Shown: positions 36,101-49,581 of the stretch, in pieces
Numbering within the stretch: position 1 is the first letter of the stretch
How the letters are laid out: each line of letters starts with the position of its first letter
Assembly (NCBI RefSeq): GCF_022539315.1
Contig: NC_066323.1
Location: 4,032,219-4,096,218 of the forward strand
Source: Serinus canaria
Taxonomy: Eukaryota > Chordata > Aves > Passeriformes > Fringillidae
DNA: 64,000 nucleotides
Direction of reading: 5' to 3'
Made by a program: the position numbers and the translations under genes
Notes under the pieces: model-generated
What the model was told of the DNA's origin: nothing
What the model saw: the letters and a program-made list of their open reading frames with translations, nothing else
The model's database searches: none

Positions 36101-37996
36101 GAGCAATTGTCTTTTCTTTGTTTATGGTACCTCAGTGGGACAATTCAGCTGGGGGAATTCACTTGCAATTAGCTGGGCAGGTGAAAGAAAGTGCCTGGAG
36201 TGGTGAGCTGGGCCTGCCTCCTCCCTGACCCCGTGAGCTCTTACCCTGATGCACAGGGACTGCAGCCCTGACACTGCTGGGCAGGGGATGAGCCCAGCAC
36301 TCACTGTGCACCCTCTTCATTATTTAAATCACTTGTGTGTAGTGGAACTGGCCATGGGTTTAATTTATGCTTAGAGCAATGGAAGGGATTATTCTGGGGT
36401 TATTTTGCATTGCTAAGAGGCATCTTGGACAGGTTGAAAGGAAACATCCACATGGATGTTTCTCATAAACCCATATCAGGTGCTTCCCTCTGCATCAATG
36501 GTGCGTGGGCATAAACAGAAATGGGTAAAATCCCAGCACAGCAACCCTGGGAGTGCTTTGCCATTTGATGTTATCCAGCTACAATTTCTCCCAGCCCCTT
36601 TCTTTCTTGCTCTATGTCATCCATGCCAGGCTGAGCAGAGAAGAATGGGTAATGCACCCATCAGACACATTCCCTGTTCAGAGACACACGGGGTGATGGA
36701 GCATTAAATAAATCCCTTCCAAATCCCCATGCAAACCCACAGTCCAAGCCTAGCTCCAGCATGAGCTGTGGCCTCTCCCCTGGCTGGAGGCTGTCACTGG
36801 TGCATGCAGAAGAAGTGATGCCCTTTGGTTGTGCCACCACCATCCTCAAAGGGGAAGGGCAGCCTTAACCTCAGTCACAGACACAGGAAGAGCTGTGTGA
36901 AGGGGCTGGGGGCTGTGTGGGGTGGGGACACCTTGGGGACACCCCACCTTTGGGAGCTGCAGTCCTCAGCAGGGCTGCCCTGGGACTGCAGACCCGGGGG
37001 GAGGCTGGGATAAAGCAGCTGCCAGGAGAGGGGATTAAATGATTCAGTGTTTGGAGGCTGCTGCCTTATTTAAAGGACCACACACTATTTTCTTTTCCTA
37101 TTCAGATAAGTCTGCTTTTAACAACCAAAACAGACAGAAGTCTTATTTTTGTTGCCTTCTCAGCTTCTTCATCTCATGGGTTGGTTAATATGAATGTTTT
37201 GGGCCACCATGTAGCTGCTAAGTGTCCATCCAGGTCTCACCATGTATGCTGTGATGATTATGGATTAATCAAGTGATACTTGACCAGTTCCTGCTGTCCT
37301 GCAAGTGGGTTTAGCTCATCTAGATTTTTATTAAAGTCACAGGGTGAAGCTGATGGCAGGATTTGGTTTTAGTAGTTTGTTCTGAGAGTAACAGAGAAAG
37401 TAACAGCACAAAGATGATACCAGTACAGGGACAGTAGTGGATCTGTTTGGAGATCACACACGGGCTGTGAGTCTGGATACAGAGCTGTCACAGGGCAACA
37501 TCTCTGTGTTAGGCATGAGTGTGGCTCCCCTTGGATGCTCCCCAGAAAAGCAGCACTTATTTGATGTCCTTCAGCCCCCAAAGCCTCCCAGCCATGCTGG
37601 GTTTGATGGGATGTGCCACATGGAGCCTGCCCCTGCTGACATTGGCTTGTCTGGTGGTTCAGTGCTCAGTTCAGAGTGTGGGTCCTGGAGTTTGCCACCC
37701 ATCATGTGCCCTGTAAAGGGGTGCCTCTGAAGTTGAGAGGGTTGCTTGGCTTTGCTGGTTCCTCATCTCAGTAAAGCTGTGGCTCTAGCAGCAGCCACAC
37801 TGGGCTACTTTTAGGTAGAAACTCACTATTTTCTGTAAAGAGCTTGGAGACCTTATTTTTAATTTGCTGTAGGATTGGATGCTGTAAATGGTTTTGTTAT
37901 CAGTGTGGGAATGCTCTGAGGACAAGGCTTTGGCAAGGGGACGCACAGCCTGGTTCACCTGCAGCGAGCAGGGAAGACTTGTTGCCATAGGGCTTA

Positions 37997-38137
37997 TTCA
38001 CAGAATCACAGAATAGTTTGGGTTGGAAGGGACCTGAAATACTCTCTCATTCCATCCCCCTGCCATGGGCAGAAACATCTTCCACCAGACCAGGTTGCTC
38101 CAAACCCTGTTCAGCTTGGCCTTGAACAACTCAGGGG
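37997..38137 (-). mobile_element. CR1 LINE fragment, 3' end
   Basis: It begins TTCACAGAATCACAGAATAG, which contains two octamer-like tail units, then TTTGGGTTGGAAGGGACCTG, CCCCTGCCATGGGCAG, CCACCAGACCAGGTTGCTC and GCTTGGCCTTGAACA. It is a 5'-truncated minus-strand CR1 of about 140 nt and is fairly well preserved. Confidence 0.93.
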
Positions 38138-38766
38138 AGCTCTGGGAGGCTGCTGAAGGCTGACTTGCTCTGCTGTGGTGCTGCACACACCAGACTGTTT
38201 TTGATCACAGTTTTCCCTTGCTGCCTCTCATGGCACCCACTTTGGACCCATTTCAGTTCCCCATCACCAGTACCTTGTTTTAGATGGCTCGGAGAGTGAG
38301 GCTCTGGGTGGGCAGTGCTGCACCAAGGGCTGGGGAACACCCATGAGCTGCTTGTCCCCAGTGTGACACATCATGGTGACAGGTCCAGCTTAGTCTCTTC
38401 TGGGCTGTCCATACACAGGAGAAGCTGTTTGTGGTGCCCTCAGTAAGAGCAGCACTACCCACAGCATTTATTTTGGGCTCATACACAAAAGGTCGCTCGC
38501 CACTGCTGGGAACGCCAGGTTATATCAGTGGTCTGCAGAGTATTTTAGCATTTGCTTGCCAAGTTTGACACAGAGACTGAACTGTTTCTGCTTGGAAAAA
38601 AAGAAAACAGCATTTTTTTCTGGGGAAGGAAAAAAGAAAGGTAAGTGAATGCTTCCTGGGCATCATAGCTGGCTGTGTGATTTATCCATCTTGCTAATAA
38701 TAATGGACAGGGCTTTGCCCATCCCAGGGTTTGATGAGAGGCTGCTGTTTGCCTGAGTGCATTTGC

Positions 38767-38780
38767 TTTGCATGCAAATA
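38767..38780. promoter_or_regulatory. Single octamer motif in a palindrome (TTTGCATGCAAA)
   Basis: TTTGCATGCAAAT contains the octamer ATGCAAAT at 38772-38779 within a 12-nt perfect palindrome, about 6.5 kb upstream of the predicted SLC7A14 start. It is short enough to occur by chance. Confidence 0.3.
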
Positions 38781-41700
38781 AGAGGGTTTATTGTTTATTG
38801 TTTGTTTTTCACAAAAAGTGCAGCTTTTTGCGTGTTCAGAATAACTGCTGCTGTCCCAGGAGCAGGCCTTGCAGGAAAGGGAATGTTTAGAAACATCCCA
38901 GGGTTAGAAGCTCAGTAGCATCAGCTCTTCAGCAGGAGAGCACAGCACATCTGCTCTAAAACCAACAGCACTGCAGAACAAAAGAGGAAGGTATTGAATT
39001 GATAGTTTGTTGTCATTGACATTTCTATTGATCTACTCTGCCCCGATGATTCCTTACTGCTAAAGCCAAAGGCCAGTGCCAGGAAGGGTCAGCACTGAAG
39101 GCAAAAGCTTTATCCAGATGTGCACCATTGTGCACTTTGCCTCAGACTAAACACAGCTTCTCAGTTGAAGCTCAGCCAAGATATTTCAGCTGGGCCATTC
39201 CAGGTCTGTTCACCCTGATTTTGCATGTCAGCTGAAGGACAAGGAGCCAAAGCCCACACCTCTGAAGTCACTGTGGGTTTAATATGGTAATGCAGCCTTG
39301 GCTGAGCGCTGCTTGGGAGAGCAGAGCGGCTCGGATTGAATTACCTGCAGCATATTGGCTGAAATCTACTATTCAAGGCCTGCAGGGGCTGGTGCAGCTC
39401 AGCTTTCCAGGGAGGCTGATAAGATCACAGCCTGGGATAGCAGAGTTTTAGGTTTTAGTTTGGTATTCATTATATCACTATCAGAGATCAGGGTCCTGCC
39501 TCGATGATGATGAGCTGGATCTCAGCGTGTGGCTGCCCCATCCCCTGGCTTTGGTGCAATGCCTTGCCCTCTGTCAGATCCCTGGCACAGGTCCCACGAC
39601 CTGGACAGCCATCCCTCATTGACCTTTTGTTGATACACGGGGAGGTGCTGTCCACACCCCAGAGAAGCTTTAAAACCAATGCAAAAGAGGGAATGGGCAC
39701 CAGATGGCTTCTCTAGAAAACAAAGATTGGACTTTCAATAGTTTGTGTGTCTTCTACTAACTTAAAATAGCTCCTTTCTGTTTGTTGAGGCAAACAAGAC
39801 AAGACATTAATATGCACATCCCAGCAGTAAATAGGTTTCAAGCAAGCTTCTGTAGAGCTGGAGGAGGATATTAGGACAGTGTGTTTTTCATCACTGATGT
39901 GCCAGCTAGCATGCAAAAGACTCAGAGTGCAGAAAAGGACTGGAAAATTGAAGGGGAAAAAAAAAGTTCTTCATAGAAAAAAACCCTGTTGATCAATGCA
40001 AAGCAAATACTGTTTTCCTTTCTGGTTCCATGAGATCTGATGCTAAAAGTACACGTTTTGATGAATTGGTTCTGGAGTGGTCCAGGTATAGATGTGATGC
40101 AGCTCTTGAAATCAGGTGGAATGTACACAAATAAAATGCTGCTTGCATTGAACTATTCTGCTGCTTTCTTTTTTTAAATTTATTGTTATTTTTCTGCCCT
40201 TTGATGTTGTGCATTTATAACTACAGGCTTTTAGAAATTACATCTCATGGAAAAATCCACTGGGTTTTCCACAAAGGAGTTAATGGCTTTTATGAAAAGA
40301 TTTACCTAATGTGAGGTGATGTTTTCAGTCTCATGGAACCAGCAGTGAGCAGAGCTGGAAATGAGAGCTGAAGCAGGAGTTGGTTCCATCTCTTCTGTGC
40401 AGGGCACAAGGGAAAATGAAATGGTTTGCTTTGTTTCATGCTTTGAGGTACAGTCAAGTAGATTTCAATAAAAAAAACCAGGAGGAGTGAATGAACAATT
40501 TCTTAATGTATCCAGTCAGCAAAAGAGAAACAACCACATCAATTAGACAAACCAGATTAATGCTCAGGGTGTGTTCTCACTGCCCACATAAAGCATCCAC
40601 AGCCCAGCTTCTGCTCAAACACACCCTGATAAACCCAGGCAGTGACTGATCTATATTTACCTTCTTGATTTATGACAACAGAGACCAGCAGGGACTCTGA
40701 AGCATATGATTCACTCATGTTTCTCCTGGTGTATACAACTCCTGGTTAGGAAAGGCTGCCTGTTGCAGTCAGGGGAGGGGGTGAGGGGAAACCCCCTCCT
40801 TCCACCCCCCACTCCAGCTCCTTGAGAAGGATGTGCACCTTCAGTGGTGCTCACCACCCAGGGCTGGGGATGGCATTCACATCCTGGACCCACCACTGTC
40901 TTATGTGGGTGTTGTGTTTGATTTGCTTTGTGAAAAACACAGCCTTTGAGCTGCATTTTGGTGACCTGCAGGGCCCAGGGCTGTGGGCTCACTGCTGTGC
41001 TGCAGGGCAAGGGGATGTGCCACAGCTCCATGGACTCCCTGGGGACAGCAGGAACCCCAGGTGCTCCAGACATGCTGGGGGCTTGGCACGGTGGGCAAAG
41101 CTAATGAGAGGTATCTGTAAACCAAACAAAAGCATGAGAAAACCAGCACACAAACCTAAGCAGCAGAGGAATCAGAAAGGGAAGGAGGAGAAACCCTCTG
41201 TGCAGAGTTCATCATTGTCATCTTTTACATTCACAGCACCACTACTAATTAAAAAATGCTAATGCTTCAGTGTTTTCCCACCAGCCTAATAAAAACAATT
41301 GGTTTTTAATCCCCATTTCTTATTGCCATTCAATTTGTGCCTGTGCTGGGCTGCAGGGAATGGCCTCTGGGTCTTTCCCACCAGGAAGGATCAAGCTGAG
41401 GGACCAGGGACAAAGCTGCTCTGTGCTCCTTGGGAATGGTGACCAGTGGCTGCTGACCCAGAAGCTGCTCCTGTGTGGTGGCACTGGTCACCCCAGGGGA
41501 CAGTGGGGACCTGCCTGCACAGGAACAGCCCCACAGCAGGAGGAGCAGGAGCACTGATGGCAGAGGAAGGGATGAAACCCAGGATCTATGTTTTAAGGAG
41601 AAATTTAAATTGGTCTTCTGTTAACAACTTTATTGTGCTGATACAGCATTATTTCTAGTCTCAGATCTGAATGGAGACTTGGCCACTGATTTTAACATTA

Positions 41701-43693
41701 CAGAATTTCCTGAGGTGCTTTTATTACACCAATAGGAATAAGAACAGTTGTGCATAATGAAATTTTGCTGTAGGACAGCAAAGATATTACAGTATGAAAC
41801 AGTTATTTAACCACCACCACCCCACATTAATGTATGTACAAACAGGCTTCACCCAGCTGGAAATCCCAATTTCCCCATTCCCTGGGGAGCATGAGCTGCC
41901 TGATGCCCTGTGCCACACACAGTGCCTGACACCACCAGTTCCTCAAACACATTACAGATGGACATGCCTGCAGGCAATTTTTATCCTCTTGTGCCCATAC
42001 CAAATCAGAAAGTCAATTTATCCTGAAAAATTGAGGCTTTTATGGAGGTTCTGGTGTTCAAGAATATAGGAGGGAAGATGTGCTTTTCTGAGTATTCCAT
42101 TCTTTCCAATTCCTACTCTGGAAATAGGAATGTAATACGAATGTCTAGGAGTGTAATTTCCCTTTTCCTGCTGGCCATTGGTCTGGAGGTGTGCTGTGCT
42201 TCAACAGAGTTGCTGTGGAACATCACTGGCCACTGCTGGGTGACTGTGGAAAGGTGGATAATGAACAAGCAGCACTGGCTTTGTCAATATGTCTGTTTCC
42301 CTTTTTATTTTTCTAAGCAAGAAACCCCAGTGATTTGTTGAACAAGTAACAGTTCATTTGCAACTCCCCAAATGAAGCTAAATTATTCTGAATAAATTAA
42401 ACATTCAAACAGCATTGGAGCAAACCCAGTCTCCTGATGGAGTTTAGCCCTGCTTGGAAATGCAGATGTTCAGCCTGATGGACTCCTCAAAAGTAACCAA
42501 TGTCAGCCCCTACCCACCCTCACAATTCCCTACCTGTAACACTTACACAAGCCTATGCTCCTTTTTATATTTTTTTCCCTGTCTTTTCCATGACTTACAA
42601 GATATTATTCCCTGCTGGCAGTTGGATTGTCTGAGTATTTCCCAGGCAGAGCATGCTCACAAGTGGAATACCAGCAGTGGGTCTCACCACAGAGCAGCCC
42701 AGCAGCTCAGCCCTGGACTGATGAAAACAGACCAGCTCTTAAATTGAAGAGTCATTTGACATTGTGCAGTTAATGTTCTCCCTTATGATAATTAATGATT
42801 CTTGAAGGCAGGGGGGAGCAGGGCATGGGCAGCCCAGGGTGCTGCTGGCCAGGGAGAGGAGCAGGCAGGGGAACACATCACTGGCTCCTCTCTGCAGGAA
42901 AAGCAGTGGGGGAAGGAAAATATCTGTGGGAAGGAAAGAAATGCTACCAAACACTGAAGTAGAAATTTAGAGCCATTTTAGCAATCCCTGAGGAAATTTG
43001 TGATTTTGCCTCTGGTAGGAAGGATCACTGGGTAATACACAGCTGTCAGTGGGTGCCAAGTGGCCAAATCTGGCAGTGGAGATGTGCTTAAATCAGAGCT
43101 GGATTTGCCTGCTTGTTCTGCTTTATTGCTGCCCTTCCCTGACTTTTCCCCCTGTTGAGGTTGTAATTTCTGTCAAAATAACTGCAGAGCTCTGCATTTT
43201 AATCCCATGTAATTACAGTCCTCGGGAAATCGGTCATCCCTGCATCAGCCATCCTCCCTGTCCCCCCTGCCCCGGCAGAAGCAGATTGAAGAGCTGTCAC
43301 AGAAGGCGGCTGGAAGGGGGGTTTTGTTCTCCTCAGAGCCCTTTCTTGTCCCCCCCGTTGTCATTTTCAGAGCTCTGACTCGAGGTTCGCTGCCACAGCG
43401 ACAGCCTCCTCCCTAGCATCCCCTCCCGGGGCAGGGAGGGACACGAGAGCCACCCCAGTGCCACCTTCAAAGCAGCTGTGACTCAGCCTGGCGGCCGGGG
43501 CTCTGTTGGGAGAGGATGAGGCGGGGAGGCAGCGGCTCAGCTGGCAGGAATCAGCTGATGGCCTCACCAGCCGGCTCAGCTGGGCTGATTCACCATGGTG
43601 GAGGGTCCTACCCACTGCCATCCCACACATAAACACCATCCTGATCCGAGACACTGATCAAGGCGATTGTGATGGAGAGAAATGGGGAAAAAG

Positions 43694-43711
43694 AAAAAAA
43701 AAAAAAAAAAA
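43694..43711. repeat. A18 homopolymer
   Basis: Eighteen A residues follow GGGGAAAAAG in the upstream intergenic region. Confidence 0.95.
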
Positions 43712-44351
43712 GCCTTCCTGTTCCATTTAAAGATCTGGGAAAATCAGTTTTCTGTTATTAGTTCTCAGTATACCCCAGTAGGCTGCCTGGTGTCCTCCTT
43801 CTCCAGCAGTGTGGTAAGTGTGGGCTTGGGAGGGCTTGCAGCAAGTTTCTTGTTCTGTTCTTTGGTGCAAATTATCTTGCCTTAGAGGAAGAAAATGTTA
43901 TCTATAAGATTTATTTTCTTTATAAGGATTAAGGGTGAGGATGGCAGTGAGAATGCAGGGAAAACCAAGTTAGAAATAATATTTCCAGCAGCTGTTTTGT
44001 GGAAGATCCCTACTTTTATTTATTTTATCCATTTGTCACTGTTGCTTTCCAATTCCTTCAATGTGTTTAGTCCACACACTTCTCAATATTCCTTGCTCTT
44101 TCAGCTGGGTTCTGTGTTTTGCTTCCCATCCTCTAAATCTCATCAGTTTGCTGCATCCCCCGGATGATGCAGCTCAGAGTCAATAATCCTCTCTTGGAGA
44201 AATTGCTTCTGGCAGGCTGGAGACCCAACTGAACCAAAGACACCTACAGAGTGCTGTGTTTTCCTCTGGGCTCACAGCACCTCCCTGTACAGGAGATGGA
44301 GTGTGATTCAGAAGGCAGCTCTCAGCTGAGCTATCACCAATTAAAAATGCC

Positions 44352-44369
44352 TTTTTTTTTTTTTTTTTT
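44352..44369. repeat. T18 homopolymer
   Basis: Eighteen T residues are flanked by AAATGCC and GTATTAAT in the upstream intergenic region. Confidence 0.95.
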
Positions 44370-46982
44370 GTATTAATATAGAAGCAGAATTCCCTTTGCC
44401 TTTGTGTCAGGTTGGTTGTCAAATGTGCTGTTTGGCGCTGAAGGGAAACAGTTTCAGTCCTGTTGCCTTCCTGAACTGAAAAACAAGAGGTTCTTACATG
44501 AAGGAACTGCAAGGACAGAGTAGAACCATGGAAAAATATCAGTGGGGATACAACAGGTTGTAATTGTTGTGTAACGTGGGATTCAAAATAGCTTAATATA
44601 GATCTGCTACTAGTAACTCTTGTCATCTATCTATCCCAAGAACTTTTGAAACCAAGTTATTACAGGGCACCCCTTTAAACCAAAATAGGTCAATTTGTCA
44701 TTGTGATAAACATTCCTGTTTGGCTGTGTGGACAGTAGATGTGCACCAACCCAAACTTTTTCATAATAACAATACTAAAGATGGAATAGAATGTCTTAGA
44801 AAAGATGAATTTCAGCTGTCACTCCAGCTTTGATTGAAGAGTTTTGTGGAGGCCACAGAAGACCTTACAAAAGAAGGTTGCAAGCTCAACTGTTGGTTTT
44901 TTGAGCGAGGACAAAAGTTTCAAATACATGGCAGAGAGTGAATAAAAACAAACCAAGAGTGGTCCTGCTGTAAAGTGTCCATTGCACCCCAGAGAGAGCC
45001 CATGGCAAATGCAGCCCTTTGCTGGCAGAGTGCTCTTGTTGGGTCTGGAAATTCTTGTCCAAAGCTCAGAAAAATCAAGCAGCCCCTCTTGAGTTCCTTG
45101 ACCTTGGGATTAGGCAGGATGCAAAATAAGAGGACACAGCAATAACTTGTTTTGAAAAAGTTATTCAAATTATGTTAAAATACACGATTTAAAATATTAG
45201 TTCTGGCAGAGAGATTGCTGGAGTTTCAGTCAAGAGGAACAAATATTCAATAAATTAAAAAGTCAGGAGCTAGCTCTATAACAATTGCTTTGTAAGCAAA
45301 TGTTGGCTTTTGTGGCTGGTGTGGAATGTGCTGGGGAAGGGATCCAGCTCAGGGTGGACATTGCCATCATCAAATCCATCTGAAGGAATGGCTCAAGTTT
45401 GCTCTTTTGTTGGCACTCAGGAGCCTCACAAAGATTTACCAACTCTTTTTATCATTTTCTTTAGAGATGGGAGTTTTCCTGTAAGAAAGCTTTGGTTCAT
45501 TTGTAAATGTAGGAGGAAAACTGAGCAGGGCCCCCTCCATGCCAGTCCAGCACCATCATGAGCAAAAGTTAACTTGTATTTTAAAATTAAAAGCCATGTC
45601 TAGTCCAAGAAGTGCATTTTATTTATTTCACTTTTTTTTTTTTTTGTGCTGCAAATACACATCTAATTGATGCTTTCAAGGCGGAGTCTAGAGTATATAG
45701 TAACATTTCTTTTGTTGTTTATCTGGTAAATCTGCAGTGCTATTATTCACCATGGCTTTGTCTCCATAGGAAAAGGGAGACTATAGACTACAAGAAGGAG
45801 CTGGCAAAGAGAAATCAGTTTTTGGCAGTTCAAATAATTCTTAATAGGAAGGGGAAATTTATAAATTTTAAAAAATAAAAGATTGCTAGACAGTGGTAAT
45901 CTCTTCTGTATGGAAGGGTGGTGTTGTTTTGGTTTTAATTCTCCTCCCAGCTTCAACATTTCCACAATATTGAACAGTTTCTTTTATTTTCTTAAAACTA
46001 ATGTTATTCCTGGTCTCCCACCTGAGTACCCGGGGATGAGCTAAAAGAAAGCTCTAAACAGTGAGGGTGAAGTATATCTTAAAAGTGTGTGAAATGCTTT
46101 TTGGGCATGCAGAATCATGACCTGGATCTGGATGCCTGTTTTCCCCTGCCTCATGGGAGACTGATCCATGGAAGTCATGGGATTCAGATGGATTCAACAT
46201 CAGCCAAACAGTGGGCAGAAATTAAGGAATGAGAAGCAATAAGTACAGATTGGAATGAAAAAAAAAAAAACCTCTGGGTTTGGGCTTGTTTATTTAATTA
46301 TCACATTGATTGATGAATCTGATAAAGTGAAATTTTGACATCTGTGCTTGCTTTTCCCCCAAACTGAACATATCTGTTCCCTGCCTGCAGCTGCCAGGGA
46401 GTTCCAGTCCTTTTCCAGTAGCCAAAGAAATCAGAGCTTTCATTCCACCAACAGGAGCCAGGAACAAGTGGTTGGCAAAAACTTTGCCTTGGGGATGGCA
46501 GAAAACTTGTGATTTCTGAACCTGAGCCCAGACCTTCAGGTCTGTGCCACCATCCCATAATGACCCACGTGCATGATGAACTTTTTACTTAGGGAGATTT
46601 GGAGATGGACTCAGGAATGCTTGTGGAGGGGTACTGATACACTGAGGTCCTCTGGTCCTTAAAACATCTACAAGAAAAGCAAATTAGACATTAAAGGTTT
46701 GACTTCTCTTTTCAAATTATTGAAATGGCATTGGAGTGGGAGGCATCAGTCTTGCACTGCTGAGGAACATGGAATTTGATTAGTCCCCACTCTGCTTTTT
46801 TTTTTTCTTTTGCTCAGGAAAGATCTTTTTCCCTTGCAGAAACAATTTGTTTGCAGTTTGTACTAGCAGAGCAGTGGAATGTGCTCTGTCCCCATTTTCA
46901 GATTTTGTATTATGGAGAACAACATTGTTGGCTTTTCTTGTCTGGGTATTTAACCTTCACCTTCCCCTGGGATTTTTGCCAC

Positions 46983-47029
46983 CTGAACATTTCTCATTTC
47001 TGTGTTTTTCAGCTGAACATTTCTCATTT
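46983..47029. repeat. 17-nt direct repeat, period 30
   Basis: CTGAACATTTCTCATTT is at 46983-46999 and repeats at 47013-47029, directly before the CR1 fragment that starts near 47036. Confidence 0.9.
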
Positions 47030-47035
47030 TGCACA

Positions 47036-47170
47036 GGCAGATGGTGATAGGACAAGAGGGAATGGTTTTAAACTAAAAGAGGAGAGATGGAGATTAAATG
47101 TTAGGAAGAAATTCCTTATTCAGAGGGGGTGAGGCCTGGCAGAGGTTGCCCAGAGAAGCTGTGGAGGGGC
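47036..47170 (+). mobile_element. CR1 LINE fragment
   Basis: The plus-oriented CR1 text includes GGTGATAGGACAAGAGGGAA, TGGTTTTAAACTAAAAGAGG, GTTAGGAAGAAATTCC and AGGTTGCCCAGAGAAGCTGT. It lacks the extreme 3' end, unlike the other copies. It is immediately preceded by a 17-nt direct repeat (46983-46999 and 47013-47029). Confidence 0.9.
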
Positions 47171-48018
47171 TGGGGAGACACTGGCATTTCCCAGTCTGCA
47201 CAGCCTGCTGTGAATCCCCAAGAGGATTGACCCTGTTCCTTCCCAAAAGGTCAAGGCAAGAGAAAGGCAGCTTGGTGAGAGTCTGCTCTGTTTAACTGTG
47301 GGAAGATGTGAAGGAGAAGAGCTCGTCCATCACTGCTCTCAAGAGCAAAATATAATATACAGAATTTCTTCTGGAGATATTGCTAAGCTGAGAACCCATC
47401 ACTCACCCACAGTCTCTGCCTGCAGTTATTTTTCTTCTATTGAGTGCACATAAAAAAAGAAGAAAAATTTCTGTCTTTCTTGTCTAATGCAATTGCTTTA
47501 CTTCCCATCCCTGTTCAGTCCTGTGCTCAAGGGATCCCTCAGGCTGTCAGGGCTGGGCTCAGAGTCCCCTCTTGCAGGTAAAGGGGCCCTGCTGGGTAGC
47601 ACTGGAGAAGGAGTCTCATCTGTAAGCACAGGTTTGGAACAGGAGGGCTGGGTGATGCTTCTCCAGGGTGACTTTGAGTAAAATGTCCATGTGCTTCTCA
47701 TCATCTTCATGGCAGTAACTAAATGCAGAAGGACTGTAGGGCTGTGGAAACCAAGAAATGCTCATGGAGTGGCTAAAGCAAGGTAGGGGCTTTGCAGATG
47801 GGAAGCTATCAGTGATATCTAAATGCTGGAAAGCAGCACAGGACTGGCAGATGGCAGAAGGCATTTTACAAAGCACTTTGTTGTCCTAATCACTCTCTTT
47901 GCAGTCTGTTGGACTCAGAGACACCTTTGGGCCATGGACTTAACATTCTGACGTAATAATGCAAATTTAGTATTAGTGTTGTCAGAAATAGACAATACTT
48001 TCTTTTTGAGCTGGAATG

Positions 48019-48058
48019 GAATATTTGAATATTTGAATATTTTTAGGATGGAATATTT
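48019..48058. repeat. GAATATTT octamer repeats
   Basis: Three perfect tandem GAATATTT units lie at 48019-48042, and a fourth copy is at 48051-48058 after an 8-nt interruption. They are AT-rich and flexible, with no known role. Confidence 0.9.
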
Positions 48059-49557
48059 GACTGCCTTGCCGTTTTTTCCTGACAGCGCAGTAATTTACTT
48101 TCTTTATTTTTCTTTTCCTATTTTGCATTGTAAAAGACCTGAGAGTAAATACAGAATATCCCAGGCCTTGCAAGCTCTGTTGGTGCCTGGAGGACCAGCC
48201 TGTACCAGCCCCTGGCCCACCTGGTGCACACACAAAGCTGTTCTTGAGTGCTTGTGACAACACCATGCTGTGCTAGGAGTGTTCTGGAGGTTGGTAAAAT
48301 AACTCTGAGATTCAGTGAGAGGAATGAAGAACTCTAAAACACTTAAAATAGGTAAAGGAGGAGATAATGAACCTTTTCCTCATAACTAACAACCTCGCCA
48401 TGGGGTCAGGAATTATTACTCATGGTTTGCTCAGCCCACTCTTCCATAATGCCTTTTCTTTTTTTTTTTTTTTCCTTTAAGTTTGAAAAGAGCTGGGTGG
48501 GGATGAGGATCTCATTTTGATGCTGAAGTTGCAGCACACGCTGTGTGATCCTGGGGTGGTGTCTGGGGCTGAGGGATTGAACTGCTTCTCTCCATGCCAC
48601 AGAGCTGCCTTTGCTGCTGAGAGGGTGGGGAAACAGCATGTCAGCTTTGGTAAATTGGGGTCTTGGGTCCCTCCTTATCCCAGACTGCCATGGATGTTTC
48701 CCTGCCTCCATCTTTTGTGCTGCTGGCCTCCTTTTGCCTTTTCCTTTGTCAGCCCTCCCGGTCCCTGTGGGATGTGCAGTGCAGTGCCATGCACAGGGCA
48801 CATCCCACGGGCTGTGTGGGAGGGCACTGAACACATGTGAGCCATGGATGAGCATTTCGTGCATCTGCACACAATTTCCAACTCCTCTGCTCTGCCTGCT
48901 GCAGGGTTTCCAGGTTAAATATCTTTGGGAGCCGGGAAACAGCTCAGCATCCAAGAAAAATCCAATTGACTGTACAATAGCCTGGAAATTGTTCTTTGAT
49001 CAAGCAGCACTTTCATATCACCATAAACAGTGTAGGAGCACAAACTAGGTTACAGGATGGCTTTCTTTTCTGTTGTTCTATTTAATTTGATAGCCTTTCC
49101 TTGGGTATGCAAGGGCTTCCTGCCTCTCTCTCCCTGAAGGTGAAACACAGATGGTGCAGTACTGCTTGTATTACACAGACAATAAAAGGTATTTAACTTT
49201 TTTTTTAAAATGCATTTCAAGCAATAGAGAAGAAAAACCATCCTCAGAGGTTTTGAGACATTCTTTAGCCTAAGGCTTGGCCTGAAGGTTAGAAAGACTG
49301 GACAGAGGGGATGAGCACCAGAGGAAGGGTACTAAATGGAGGTTACAGCGCAAAATACAGCTCAGGTTCCATGTTTGGGGTTTCCCTTGGCTTTGTTGTG
49401 AGACCTGTGGAGAAAGCAGACTCTGGAGCAAGGAGCAAAACCTTTGAAATAACTGACTTCAATGAAGAGTGCTGCCTTGGAGTGGACAGTGGTGCCCCTG
49501 AGGGAGGGTGACTCCTGAGCCACGAGCACTAAGCTGGGGGTGAGCCCAAGAGTCCCC

Positions 49558-49581
49558 CTGGCTCTGGCTCTGGCTCTGGCT
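49558..49581. repeat. (CTGGCT)4 hexanucleotide repeat
   Basis: Four perfect tandem CTGGCT units are followed by GTCC. This is a short minisatellite in intergenic sequence. Confidence 0.95.
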
